Position numbers and translations under genes: made by a program. 64,000 bases of DNA, from positions 1,016,141-1,080,140 of the forward strand of contig VZQC01003076.1 in NCBI GenBank assembly GCA_009823505.1, written 5' to 3'. This DNA is from Rhizomys pruinosus (Eukaryota > Chordata > Mammalia > Rodentia > Spalacidae). Positions 46,867 to 58,499 of this stretch are shown here, piece by piece. The notes under the pieces were generated by a model, which was not told where the DNA came from, ran no database searches, and saw only the letters and a list, made by a program, of their open reading frames with translations. The number at the start of each line of letters is the position of its first letter. Within the stretch, counting starts at the first letter, position 1.

Positions 46867-47327
46867 GGGGCTGGTTTGAAACTGATCCCTTTGTTGGTGA
46901 AGTTTCTTCCTGGTCAAAGGGGTGAGAACCCTTGAGTGCATGCTTCAGTTTTAGGTCACCCCTGAGAAGCAGAAACAGAGCTAACCATGCTGTCTGGTAA
47001 AGCCACACCCTGCCATACATCACCCCTTTTCCAAAACATTTCACAGATGCACAGGCTTCACCTCTACACAGTATGCTCTGGATGCCCGTTTATAACCCTC
47101 ATCTCTCTTCCACGTCCATATGCCTTCTCCTCTATGACACTTTCTTACACACCCATTTGCTCCAGCCCTGAATAAATTTAGCTATGCATTGCTCTGTACT
47201 TCCACAGCAGTTAGTTATGAATCTCTCCCCTCCATTCATCCATGAACTGCTTCACAGGAGGTTCTATCTAATCTTATTCATTTTTGGAAGGCAGAGTCAG
47301 TTAGTGGTTAAGAATATAGACTTCAGA
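46867..47327. other. Unique sequence between minisatellite and B1
   Basis: Nothing recognised. Confidence 0.55.
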
Positions 47328-47474
47328 GCCGGGCGGGGTGGTGCACGCCTTTAATCCTAGCACTTGGGAGGCAGAGGCAGGTGGATCTTTGTGAATTCAA
47401 AGCCAGCCTGGTCTACAATGTGAGTTCCAGGACAGCTAAGGCTACAGGGAGACCCGTCTCGAAAAGACAAAAAA
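47328..47474 (+). mobile_element. B1 SINE ending in an assembly gap
   Basis: gccgggcggggtggtgcacg to cgtctcgaaaagacaaaaaa, cut by N at 47475. Confidence 0.93.
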
Positions 47475-47643
47475 NNNNNNNNNNNNNNNNNNNNNNNNNN
47501 NNNNNNNNNNNNNNNNNNNNNNNNNNNNNNNNNNNNNNNNNNNNNNNNNNNNNNNNNNNNNNNNNNNNNNNNNNNNNNNNNNNNNNNNNNNNNNNNNNNN
47601 NNNNNNNNNNNNNNNNNNNNNNNNNNNNNNNNNNNNNNNNNNN
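47475..47643. other. Assembly gap, 169 N
   Basis: N-run between the B1 A-tail and the large minisatellite. The array probably continues into it. Confidence 1.
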
Positions 47644-49760
47644 ATGGGGGCACGCATTTATAATTCCAGCGCATAGATGGGGTATGGGGCACACATTTTC
47701 ATAATTCCAGGCAAATAGGGGGGTATGGGGCCACTTATATGCACAGTTTGGGCCAATTTAATTTCAGCACATTAGGTGGGGTATGGGGGCTACACATTTA
47801 TAATTCACATGTGGTATGGCACATTTAATTTGCCTATTAGGCGTGGTGGTTAATTCAGGAAAGGGGTCTAACCTTTATTAATCATATACTTATGCGATGT
47901 CTTTATGACTTATTCATTTGACAGCACATAGGTGGGGTGATGGGTCACATTTATAATTCCAGCACATAGGCGTGGGGTATGGGTCACACCATTTATGTTC
48001 CATTTATAATTCCAGCCAATAGGTGGGGATGGCGGGCACACATTTATAATTCCAGCAACATGGTGGGCTGGTGGGGGCACACATTTATAATTTCAGCACA
48101 TAGGTGGGGTATGGTGGACACATTTATAAATATTCCAGCAATAGTGGGGTATGGGGGCAACACATTTAGAATTCCAGCACATAGGGGGGTTGGTTAATGG
48201 GGGGCACGCAGTTCTATTGATTCTTCCCACAAATCAAAATTTCCATGGCGCATCCGCTAATGGGGTATGCGGGCACAATTTATAATTCCAGCACATCGAT
48301 GGGGTATGTGGGCATACATTTATAAGTATCGTCTACACATACGGGGGGTATGGGGCAACCAAACATTTATAATTCTCAGCCACATAGGTGGGGTATGGGT
48401 TACACATTGTTATAATTCACAACACATGGTGGGGTTGGGTCCACCACGACATTTATATGTCCAAGCACATAGGTGGGGTAGGGTCACACATTATATTCCA
48501 AAAAATAATTTCAGCACATAGGTGGGGTATGGGGGCACCACATTTTAATTCCAGCACATAGTGGTAGTGCCCTAGGCGAGTAGGTGGGGGCACACATTTA
48601 TAATTCCAGCACATAGGTGGGGTATGGGGGCACACATTTATAATTCCAGCACATAGGTGGGGTATGGGGTACACATTTATAATTCCAGCACATAGGTGGG
48701 GTATGGGGCACACATTTATAATTCCAGCACATAGGTGGGGTATGGGTCACACATTTATAATTCCAGCACATAGGTGGGGTATGGGTCACACATTTATAAT
48801 TCCAGCACATAGGTGGGGTATGGGGTCACACATTTATAATTCCAGCACATAGGTGGGGTATGGGGTCACACATTTATAATTCCAGCACATAGGTGGGGTA
48901 TGGGGGCACACATTTATAATTCCAGCACATAGGTGGGGTATGGGGGCACACATTTATAATTCCAGCACATAGGTGGGGTATGGGGGCACACATTTATAAT
49001 TGCCTATGGGGGCACACATTTATAATTTCAGCACATAGGTGGGGTATGTGGTACACATTTATAATTCCAGCACATAGGTGGGGTATGGGTCACACATTTA
49101 TAATCCAGCACATAGGTGGGGTATGGGTCACACATTTATAATTCCAGCACATAGGTGGGGTATGGGGGGCACGACATTTATACATTCCAGCACATAGTGG
49201 GGTATGGGGGCATACATTTATAATTCCAGCACATAGGTGGTGTATGGGTCACACATTTATAATTCCAGCAATAGTGGGGTATGGGCACACATTTATAATT
49301 CCAGCAAATAGGTGGGGTATGGGGGCACACATTTATAATTTCAGCACATAGGTGGGTGTATGGGTCACACATTTATAATTCCATTCCAGCACATAGAGGG
49401 GTATGGGGGGCACAACATTTATAATTCCAGCACATAGGTGGGGTATGGGTCACACATTTATACTATTCCAGTCACAATAGGTGGGGTATGGGGGATCACA
49501 TTTATTCAATGTCCAGCACATAGGTGGGGTATGGGTCACACATTTATAATTCCAGCACATAGGTGGGGTATGGGTCACACTATAATTCCAGCACATAGGT
49601 GGGCGTATGGTACCACATTAATTTGATAATTCCGATCAGCACAAGGTATGGGAATTATTATAGTTCCACCAAACGCCAAGGTGGGGAGGTGGGGGCACAC
49701 ATTTATAATTCCAGCACATAGGTGGGGTATGGGGGCACACATTTATAATTCCAGCACTCC
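47644..49760. repeat. Minisatellite, 39-40-bp unit, over 40 copies, B1-like origin
   Basis: Units contain cacacatttataattccagc and acataggtggggtatggg. The core 48590-49010 is almost perfect with a 40-bp period (39 where the unit ends gggt). The parts 47644-48590 and 49380-49690 are full of single-base indels. The unit aligns with the B1 5' region (gggcatggtgg...tttaatcccagcac). The last unit runs into a B1-like continuation at 49755. Confidence 0.96.
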
Positions 49761-49915
49761 AGCTAAGGCAGAGAGACTGCACATTTGAAGCTTGCCCGGG
49801 ATACATGTGGGTTGGACTTTGGACTGTCTCAGAAAACAGAGCCTAGATCTCAGTGCAGGGGCTCTTGTCTCTTACGTATGAGGCCCTGGAGCTGATCCCC
49901 AGTGCTTAATAAAGC
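49761..49915 (+). mobile_element. SINE remnant at the right edge of the minisatellite
   Basis: ccagctaaggcagagagact and ggactgtctcagaaaacaga follow the B1 order. gtatgaggccctggagctga then tccccagtgct resembles an ID-type tRNA-like piece. It looks like the rest of the element from which the array expanded. Confidence 0.5.
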
Positions 49916-50576
49916 CTCCCCCACCCTCTCGTGTCTTCCATTGTAGGAGGGAAGCAGTAGGAGTACAGCTGTGCAGTGAAAGGCAGTCAGTCGATGGAGA
50001 GGAGATCAGAAATACTAAAACCCAATTTGTATTTAACACGGCCAAGAACAGCACCAAGATGAGAGATTAGAGAGCTATGCACACCCACTTCTAACTTTTA
50101 GATGATTCTTTACTCTCTGTTTGAATCTTGAAACATCCTTCTTTCCTCTTGTCTCCCTCTCCTCTTCCCTCTCTCCTCCCTTCCCTTCCCTGCCCTCCCT
50201 TATCTATTTCTCTCTTAGCTTAGTTTCTTATATATGAAACATGTATTAATGTCTTCTATAGATGAAAAGAAAACAGCACAACACTCAATTTTATAAGAGC
50301 TCTTCTGCTTTTAAAGCAGGGAAACTGAGATACAAGTGTGGGGACTTGATCAAGGTCACAGCCAGTTGCAGAACCAAATTAAAATTCATGTTCCCAGAGT
50401 CCTTTCCATGCCATTGCTTCACCTATTGACCCGTGCTGTTCTACCAGAGGTTCTGATGAAATGGACTTTCAGGTTTCAATAACACAAAACCTTGGCAAGG
50501 ACTTGAGCTTGGTCACCATCTCATATATACTGCAGTTACTTTTTGGCAAGAACTGAGTCTCTCTCTCTCTCTTTCT

Positions 50577-50616
<40 letters not shown>

Positions 50617-51919
50617 TCTCTTCCATATATATATGATATGTACATTTACTTAATTGCCTTGTATAGGCTGATGTAGAAGGAAACATTGTGTTTTCTATGT
50701 TGAGCCCCAAACACAATAGCTTAGTAAAGTCTCTGTCAAATATGACGGCAGAAAAAATGTTCTCATAAATGGTATATCAAGTCCATCATTAGAGGGCCTG
50801 CAACTGTTTGTGTTCACTGCCATGGTCTCAGAGCCAAACCCAGTGAGTGCCTGTTCATGGAACATAATCAACATGATGATAAGTGAGTGAGTGAACACAT
50901 GGTACTCTAAATACTTCAGAGGTAGTAGCTTCCCAAACCCAGTGTAACATTTCTCTAACAATGAAAAGATGTGTGTTCCCCTCCTAGTCTTAGATTTCCC
51001 TTCAGTTTCATGTGATGTAATAGGATGCTTCCATGTAAGTTTTGAACAAGGTTTTGTGATGCAACAGATGCATCACTCACTGAGGCTCTATGTTGAGATG
51101 GTGAAGCAGGGTCCCTTCTCCCAAACGTGGCTCTTGCACTACAATGGTGATGTGGAGTTAGAAAATCTCAAGAGACAAGAAAAGGAGAGCATTTTATGGG
51201 GCCATTTCCCGGGAAAGTTGCCTTGTGAACATCTTTCTCTGAGGAGGGAAGGTCACTCAGGAACGTACGTCCCCCACTTTTCCTTGCTCAGAATAAGGGA
51301 GACTTAGAAGCTGCCTTAGAGTTTACCATGCTGCTGCTGTGACTGTGCCCGGAGCAGGATGACCTGACTTCAGCCCCCAAAATACAAGAGTACAGAGGTG
51401 TGCTGAAGAGCTGGCTTGGAAGCTGAGTGGGGGGTGCATCCAGAAACCAGCTGCTCCCCCTTGTCAGCTATGGAGAGAGAAAGCTTCTGAGGGACCAGAG
51501 AGGAATTTGCTCTGGGAATGCAGGCTGAAGTGATTCTATGATCTGACAAAGAATCTGCTCTCCATGAGGCAGAGCTCCTCCAGCAGAAAAGGGAAAGTAG
51601 CTCATATGGAACAGATCACCTGAGAGGGGAAGGCCAAGGCCAGGCTGGAGAGACCAAGACGAGGACAAGCCAGAGATGGAGCTGTAGAAGAGCAGCAGGA
51701 ACTCATCAGACATAGCCACTAAAAGCCACAGGAAAGAGCTAGCTTAAGTCTCTTCCAGGCCAGATAGCATGAAGTCAGGTCACAACCTGAATCCACAAAG
51801 GAGACTTCCTACCTACCTTTCTTACTCTGTGACAACCCAAGAGGTTTGGAGCCTGGAGCTAGCAAGCAGAGCCAAAAGATTTGAAGAGCAGACCAGAGAA
51901 GAAAAGCACCAGGCCCTCG
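49916..51919. other. Unique intergenic sequence with CT and TA runs
   Basis: Contains a (TC)n/(TA)n patch at 50558-50613. The open frame 50969-51307 (112 codons) shows no recognisable domain. No gene called. Confidence 0.5.
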
Positions 51920-52074
51920 GGTGACCAGCGGCTCTCCCAATCTGGAGGTGGACAGGAGCGGAGTTAGCTCAGGTGACCGGGGCTCTCCCAATCTGGAGGT
52001 GGACAGGAGCGGAGTTAGCTCAGGTGACCGGCGGCTCTCCCAATCTGGAGGCGGACAGGAGTGGAGTTAGCTCA
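51920..52074. repeat. 52-bp unit, three tandem copies
   Basis: Three copies of a GC-rich unit containing ctctcccaatctggagg and ggacaggag. The middle copy lacks one base. About 95% identity, so recent. Confidence 0.95.
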
Positions 52075-52624
52075 GTGAAGTTCCGAATTTTTACTATTAT
52101 TAGGGATACACATCTATCACTTTGGGATGATTTTGAGACTATGTTATGCAAAACAATAAATAAATGCAGGAGTTGAAAGACGTATCTAATGAGAGGGGAT
52201 GTATTAGAGGGAGAAGAGAAACCCAAATTATATTCTGATTATGCTTGTGGCTTGGTCAAAATTGCAGATATGTACAGCTCTGTCGATTTGATTGGATTAG
52301 TTCTTTTAAAAATCTAGGCACAGTTCTTGTACTGAATGTATACAACTTAGGTGGCTTTGAAGGATCACCTCTGTCTGCCACCTCTGTGTGTTCATAGGTG
52401 CATTTCATAGGTCTGTGTTTTAGGAGGTACTGTCTGGAGGGTGTGTCATGAAATGCCAGGCTCTGCTTCCAGGAAGCCTGATTAGGAAGGACATGCCAGT
52501 CTGGTTACAATCACAAGTGGACAGAAGAGGCTTAGGAACCACTGTCTAAGCCATCAACATTTTCTCCATTAGACACTGAGAACATTGCTGCTCCACTCTG
52601 AACCTGCCATTCTTACCGAACTTT
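52075..52624. other. Unique intergenic sequence
   Basis: Nothing recognised. Confidence 0.55.
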
Positions 52625-52830
52625 TTTTGAGGGACCTCAGGCTGGCCTCAAGATCTTTATGTAGCAGAGGATGATCTTGAATTTTGACCTTCCTGCTTCC
52701 ACTCCAGAGTGCTGGAATTATTAGTGTGCACCACCTTGACCAGATTTTATGCTGTGCTGGAGATCAAATGCAGGCCTTCATGGATGTTAGAGAAGCATTC
52801 TACCAACTGAGCTGCACTCCGAGCTTCCAT
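52625..52830 (-). mobile_element. B4-type SINE, diverged
   Basis: Antisense B1-like part (ctcaggctggcctcaagatc, agagtgctggaattattagt), then a tRNA-like part (gctggagatcaaatgcaggc ... ctgagctgcactccgagct). Confidence 0.6.
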
Positions 52831-53957
52831 TGCTACTTCGTTTGTGTTCTCAACTTTAGAAGCACCACCACAGTATGGACTAACACCCTCTGGCTGGTGA
52901 AAATGCTTCTTACGCAGTAGGTCGTCCCTCTCAAGATCTCTGGGGCCATGCTTACTCTCCTACCTTCCCTGTTGGCCCCGCTGGACATTGGCAGTTTGCT
53001 TAACCATGGGATTACAACTATTTTCATGTAAGGAAGAGCTGATGCCTTCCTGTTGGCACAGATAATGTGGAAGACAGACATGGCATTTATGGAGCCCCTG
53101 TCCTGTGCCGTACGCCATGCGGATGCTTTGTCCTGACTGATACTGCAAACAGTGGCTCTATTAAGATGGACTTTGCTATTCCTTTGTACAGGAAAGGTAC
53201 TAAGAAAAGGGGCATGTCTGGTACAAGGCACATAGGCCAAATCCCTGTGTCTGGAATTCCACATAGATTTCTTTTGAAACTACGTTTTAAATACATTGTT
53301 GAAGCTCACTGTGCCTGCTCTCCTTGTTGATTTTCAGAATCCAATTCCATATCAAAGCAGATCGTATTTTTAAATAAGGAAATTGTTTTGATTTCTGTTG
53401 CTGCATTTCCAGCAGACTACATTGACTTCTCGTACTAGAATTAGATTTCAGGATAGCGAACATCATGTTTCTCTCCCGGCACTGTATACCTTTTCATTAT
53501 AACACACAACAGTTGATTCCAATCAACTTAAAAAAACTCATTCCATGTTTCCAATATTTTTTTCTTCTATTACCATTCACAAATATTCTCAGGAGTGTGT
53601 TCCAATCTAGTGATATTATGATAACTTACCCCTGGGGGTTTATTAGCTTCCACACTACAATATTCATTTCACCTCCTTTCATTTCCTTGGCCTAAGTCCA
53701 GAATAGCCCCTGGTCCTGTTGATGGCTTCACAGGCTGTGTGAGGGAATGGTTTTGCAAGGCGCTCAGAGACAACCAGGCATCTGATTCTGTTCCTGTGAT
53801 CTATCAGTCACTGTCACGGGGTTGAAATTGTATCACGTTGAGTACTTTTATTTTTATCGTGCCTTTATTTCTTTTCCCCTTCTGTTCATGGATTAGTTTT
53901 CTATTAGAAGCAAATATGCCTCCTTATATTGATATTTGTTTATATGTATTTGACTAT
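52831..53957. other. Unique intergenic sequence
   Basis: No recognised gene. The minus-strand frame 52833-53264 (143 codons) has no domain I know and overlaps frames on the other strand. Confidence 0.5.
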
Positions 53958-54045
53958 TTTTAGAAAGAGTCAGAGTTTCGCTATATAGCTCAGGCTCACT
54001 TCAAACTTATGATCCTCTTGCCTTGGCCTCAAATGCTGAGAAGAA
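53958..54045 (-). mobile_element. Old B1-type fragment
   Basis: agtcagagtttcgctatata, ctcaggctcacttcaaactt, ttgccttggcctcaaatgct. Strongly diverged. A CT-rich patch follows (54055-54105). Confidence 0.45.
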
Positions 54046-54239
54046 TATGTTTGGGTCTCTCTCTCGCTGTCTGTCTGTCTCTGTCTCTCTCTCTTTCTCT
54101 CCAAAGAATGTCAAGTTGATCCCATATTGCAAACAACATTTGACATGATTCGGAAATTACAGTTGCCAGAAGCTAGGATATTGTCCCTTACAATAAAGTA
54201 AGACCTAGGAAACAATTCTTTTTTTTTAATTTCTTTTTT

Positions 54240-54477
54240 AATTTTTTTTTATTTATTTACTTAGTTATGTGTATGAGTGTATTGTCTACATGTAGGTTTG
54301 TGCGCCCGTGTCGCGCAATGCCGCGGAGGTCAGAAGAGGGTGTCGGATTCCCCTGGAGCTGGAGTTCTCCTGGAATTGGAGTTAACAGACGGTTCTCAGC
54401 CGCCATGTAGGTGCTGGGGATCGAACCCGGGTCCTCTGCAAGAGCGGTCGGCGCTCTTAACCGCTAGGCCATCTCTC
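54240..54477 (-). mobile_element. B3-like SINE, duplicated-box subfamily
   Basis: Antisense with tcgcgcaatgccgcggaggt and ctggagctggagttctcctg, ending gccatctctctatt. Little diverged. Confidence 0.93.
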
Positions 54478-55499
54478 TATTCTTCTTAAATACATTCAAG
54501 TGTCAGAGACACATTTCAAACAGGAAAGAGATTCCAAATGTAGCCTAGTGCTTGTCCCATGAAGGATTCAGCAGGCTGGCACCCAGGACTTATCCGTGAG
54601 TCCTTAGGATAAAGGACAGAGAAAGGGAGGGTCACACAAAGATAAGATGGGCAACGGTTCCATCTGGGAGGGACAGAGTGAACACAAGGATGAAGCATCA
54701 TTGCTGTTGTTGGCTATGGTGGCTATGGTCACAGTTGTGAAAGAGACCTCGCTAAAGAGAGTCATGCGGCTGGAGTAGGTTGTGGTGGCACTGATGGTGG
54801 CTGGCATTAATGGCATCTCTTCAGAGCCCTCAGGATTGGGTGCTGGGAAACTTTCCATGTATCAGGACATCAGACACCATGTCAACAGAGCCCCTAGTGT
54901 GCAACAGTGGAGGAGCTGGGGCCCTGCTCTCACACGCAGTGGGAGGGGGGTTGGATACTTTGAGCTTCTGGAACCTGGCCTATGACTCAGAATTATTCAG
55001 CAATCAAGAAGAGAAACTGGAATTCTTGAAAAGGAAAAGACAATGAGCTCAAAGAAACACGGTAAGAAAGAGAGGTACTGTTTCTTAGCTTACGTACACA
55101 TTTTCTTAGCTCCATTGTGATAGGGCATGAAAAAAGAAATCGAGATGATTAGCATCATGTCCTTGAGTCTGTTTCAGGCCTCCTGATAATATGAAGCAGC
55201 ACTGCAGTTGCTCCTAGCTCCTAGCTCCTAGAATCTAGTACAGGAAATTATCCAAGGTCAAGGTCATATAACAAGTAAGTGATAAACTGAGACAGGAAGC
55301 TGGAAGTACAGCTCAGTGCTTGTAACCTTGTAACCATCACACAACACTGTGAAATTTCAAATAGCATTTGGAAGGATTGTTTTTTCAAGGGTGGGAGAAA
55401 TTTATCTTCATTCCATTAAGAAAAAAACTAAGTTCAGTATAGGAAAGGAATGTTGGCTTACTTAAAGAAGAAAAGTTGCTATTAAGCACTAAAATATCT
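54478..55499. other. Unique intergenic sequence
   Basis: Open frames of 60-84 codons occur on both strands without recognisable features. A tiny triple ctcctag repeat sits at about 55212-55232. Confidence 0.5.
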
Positions 55500-55800
55500 T
55501 TACTGACGGACGGGGGTGATGGCTCAATGGTAAAAGCTTTATTCTTTTTTTTTTTTTTTTTTTTTTTTCTTTATTCTAAATGTGAAGTCTGCAGTTCAGA
55601 TGTCCAGAACCCAGGTAAAAGGTCATTCATGGTAGAGTGGACCTGTGACCCTAGTGTTGGGGAGGAGGAGACGGGGGATCTTCAGAGGAAGCTGGCTAGT
55701 TTAACTAGCCAAACGACAAGCTCTGGGTTTGATCGGGAAACCTTGCTTCATTGAATGAGGCGGAAAAACAACTGAGGATGATTCTTAACATTAAGCTTGG
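55500..55800 (+). mobile_element. B4/RSINE-type SINE split by a poly-T insertion
   Basis: tRNA-like head cgggggtgatggctcaatgg, then after a T-run the body continues (ttcagatgtccagaaccc, gaagctggctagtttaacta, gctctgggtttgatc) to a tail block gggcctccacatc at about 55799. The T23 run (55546-55568) lies between two copies of ctttattct (55537-55545, 55569-55577). Confidence 0.65.
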
Positions 55801-55807
55801 GCCTCCA

Positions 55808-56645
55808 CATCCTCCCACCAATGTGCATGCTCATCCACTCCCACCCACGCGCGTGCTCGCCCACTCCCACCCACGTGCACGCTCGCCCACTCCCACCCTC
55901 ATGCGCGCTCGCCCACTCACACCCACGTGCATGCTCACCCACTCACATCTATGTGCAAGCTCACCCACCCACACCCATGTGCATGCTCACCCATGTGCAT
56001 GCTCACCCACTCACACCCATGTGCATGCTCACCCATTCACACCCATGTGCATGCTCACCCATGTGCATGCTCACCCACTCCCATACCCATGTGCATGCTC
56101 ACCCACTCACACCTATGTGCAAGCTCACCCACTCACACCTATGTGCATGCTCACCCACTCACACCTATGTGCAAGTTAACCCACTCACACCCATGTGCAT
56201 GCTCACCCATGTGCACGCTTACCCACTCATACCCATGTGCATGCTCACCCATGTGCATGCTCACCCACTCCCACCCATGTGCATGCTCACCCACTCACAC
56301 CCATGTGCATGCTCACCCACTCACACCTATGTGCAAGCTCACCTACTCACACCCATGTGCATGCTCACCCATGTGCATGCTCACCCACTCACACCCATGT
56401 GCATGTTCACCCACTCATACCCATGTGCGTGCTCACCCATGTGCATGCTCACCGACTCCCACCCATATGCATGCTCACCCACTCACACTCGTGTGCATGC
56501 TCACCCACTCACACCCATGTGCCTGCTCACCCACTCACACCCATGTGCGTGCTCACCCACTCACACCCATGTGCGTGCTCACCCACTCACACCCATGTGC
56601 GTGCTCACCCACTCACACCCATGTGCATGCTCACCCACTCACATG
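55808..56645. repeat. Minisatellite, 26-bp unit with 16-bp short forms
   Basis: cacccatgtgcatgct alternates with cacccactca. Full units are 26 bp, and some omit the 10-bp cacccactca. About 30 copies. It begins in the tail of the B4-type SINE to its left. All three plus-strand frames lack stops, giving artificial frames up to 302 codons. Confidence 0.96.
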
Positions 56646-57486
56646 GAAAACATGATGATACACATACATTCATGGTTATGCATGTACACATACACATTAG
56701 AGTGAAATATCTTATTGCAGTGTAGAATTCTTCCCCAGACTGTCTTTTTTTCTCTTAGCCTTCTAATTATTTTGCATTATTTCTTTGCATTTTCCCTATT
56801 CCAGTTTCTGCTATCCTGGACCAGATCCCTTATCCATCATGCCTGGACATTACAACGACATGCTCTGAACATGGCCCCTCACATCTCCAGTTCAGTTATT
56901 GTACTGCATTGGACAAATGTCACTAAATATTCACCCCTGTAACAAGCCTAAAAACATGTATTGGCTCTCAGTTCCTATATAATAAACTAGACATTTTAGC
57001 TTCATCTTTAATACTATTCATGCATGCAATATCTTCTTCCTGTTTCCCCATCTCGAAATGTCCACTAAACACATGAATGGTCCCCAAATACATTTGATAG
57101 GTTTCATTTGTATAATTACTGAAAGTTGTACTTGTTTACCAAGGCTTTGTTCAAATTCTACTAATCTAAGTGTCTAAGTGTCTTGGCACATATGATGTGT
57201 TTAGGTTGACTGTGAAAAGACTTCTTGGTCTGCAGCTGGCCTACCTCAGGCAAAGGACTTGACTGGAGCTGGGACAGCTTCTGGCTACTGTGGGCAGCGT
57301 CCACTGCACACTGAATTAGCCTGTGGAACATGAATGCTCCTCTCCAAGATTCCATTGCTTCCTGACAAAGTGCTCGCTGTACTAAATTCCTAAAGCCACA
57401 GTTATCTATACAATTCATCACACAATTTCATATTATCCACTTAAATCTCTTTAATCATAGGTTTTACCTTTTCTCTTATCAATATT
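56646..57486. other. Unique intergenic sequence
   Basis: Nothing recognised. Confidence 0.55.
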
Positions 57487-57532
57487 TTATTTATTTATTT
57501 ATTTATTTATTTGTTTATTTATTTATTTATTT
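57487..57532. repeat. (TTTA)n simple repeat
   Basis: About 11 TTTA units with one TTTG, forming the tail of an antisense B1. Confidence 0.95.
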
Positions 57533-57534
57533 AC

Positions 57535-57660
57535 TGGTCTTTTGGAGACAGATCTCCCTATAGCTCCAGCTGGCCTGGAACTCCCTCTGTAGACCAGGCT
57601 GGCCTTAATCTTACAGAGATCCACCTGTCTCTGTCTCCAGACTGTGCTAACACACCAGGC
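57535..57660 (-). mobile_element. B1 SINE, moderately diverged
   Basis: gacagatctccctatagctc, agctggcctggaactccctc, gtagaccaggctggcctta, ending aacacaccaggc. Confidence 0.88.
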
Positions 57661-58141
57661 ATTATGGATATTTTATTCTTAATGTATTATTGTCTTAACA
57701 TTTCAGAATGCTTTCACCTGAAGGCAGGATTGATATATAATACATCACGGTCCTCAGAATATGTGTACAGTGGTTTAGATTGTAGGAATATAATGCTTGT
57801 AGATTTTACTTGAATTATTTTTATGCAAATAAACACAGCTAATTAGAAATGAAGCATGGATTTGTTGAAATTAATCATCAATAATTGGGTGTCTATCATT
57901 AGCTGGAAGGATAATGTTTAGTTTATACAAATAACACACACTCATATGTTCACACACACACACACACACAGCAATTGTGATGTTATCATGATTTGCCTCT
58001 ACTTTTATCATGCATCATTTCCATTGTAGTAGATTAAATTGTCCACAACTACAAGTTGGGGAAATCATTCCTGTGCTTTGATTTATTATGACGATATATA
58101 GAGCTTCATTATGGTTTAGTTTCTAACATAATTGTTTTGGA
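57661..58141. other. Unique sequence with a short (CA)n
   Basis: (CA)n at about 57952-57970. Otherwise nothing recognised. Confidence 0.55.
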
Positions 58142-58356
58142 GGCTAGGGATGTAGCTCAGTTGGTAGAGAGCTTGCCTCGCATTCAGTGAAGCTCTGAGC
58201 TCCATCCCCAGAAATGCATGGAACCAGGCTTGGAGGTGCATACCTGTACTTCTTTCAGGAGGTAAAGTTCGTAGGATCATAATTTCAAGGCTACCTTCTG
58301 CGACATAGCAAATTCAAGACCTGGCAAGGCCATATGAGACTATGTCTCAAAAACAA
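58142..58356 (+). mobile_element. B4 SINE (ID-like head fused to B1)
   Basis: ID/tRNA-Ala-like head (gctagggatgtagctcagtt ... gagctccatccccag), then a B1-like part (aggcttggaggtgcatacct) ending actatgtctcaaaaacaa. The best preserved B4 here. Confidence 0.8.
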
Positions 58357-58499
58357 TTATTTAGTCAACAACTGAAAAAGAACTTTAGGGTAAGAAAAGA
58401 TGAAACCTTTTCAGGTTCTGCATTTTAATTCTGAGCAAGAGAACACATTAATTTTCAAATGCAACATTAGACAAGCATTCTAAGTCCATGAAGGTAGTG

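Noticed and set aside
46206..47044. Minus-strand frames of 170-248 codons with a repeated protein pattern
   Set aside because: They are produced by a 41-bp minisatellite that is open in all three frames, with no start context, conserved flanks or splice sites.
50969..51307. 112-codon plus-strand frame as a candidate gene
   Set aside because: No domain, no splice context and length within chance for 64 kb of six-frame reading.
55212..55232. Triple ctcctag repeat as a regulatory site
   Set aside because: Three 7-bp units only, with nothing else around it to support a function.
46317..56645. CRISPR-like arrays of regular repeats
   Set aside because: Repeats are contiguous with no unique spacers, and the sequence is a mammalian nuclear genome. 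These are minisatellites.
55751..56725. Plus-strand frames of 142-302 codons rich in H, P, T and C
   Set aside because: They are produced by the 26-bp minisatellite in three frames at once.
4720..58356. tRNA genes suggested by A- and B-box-like words (gagagatggctcag, gggttcgatcc)
   Set aside because: All occur inside B2/B3 or B4 SINEs, which derive from tRNAs. None folds as a free-standing tRNA with SINE-free flanks.
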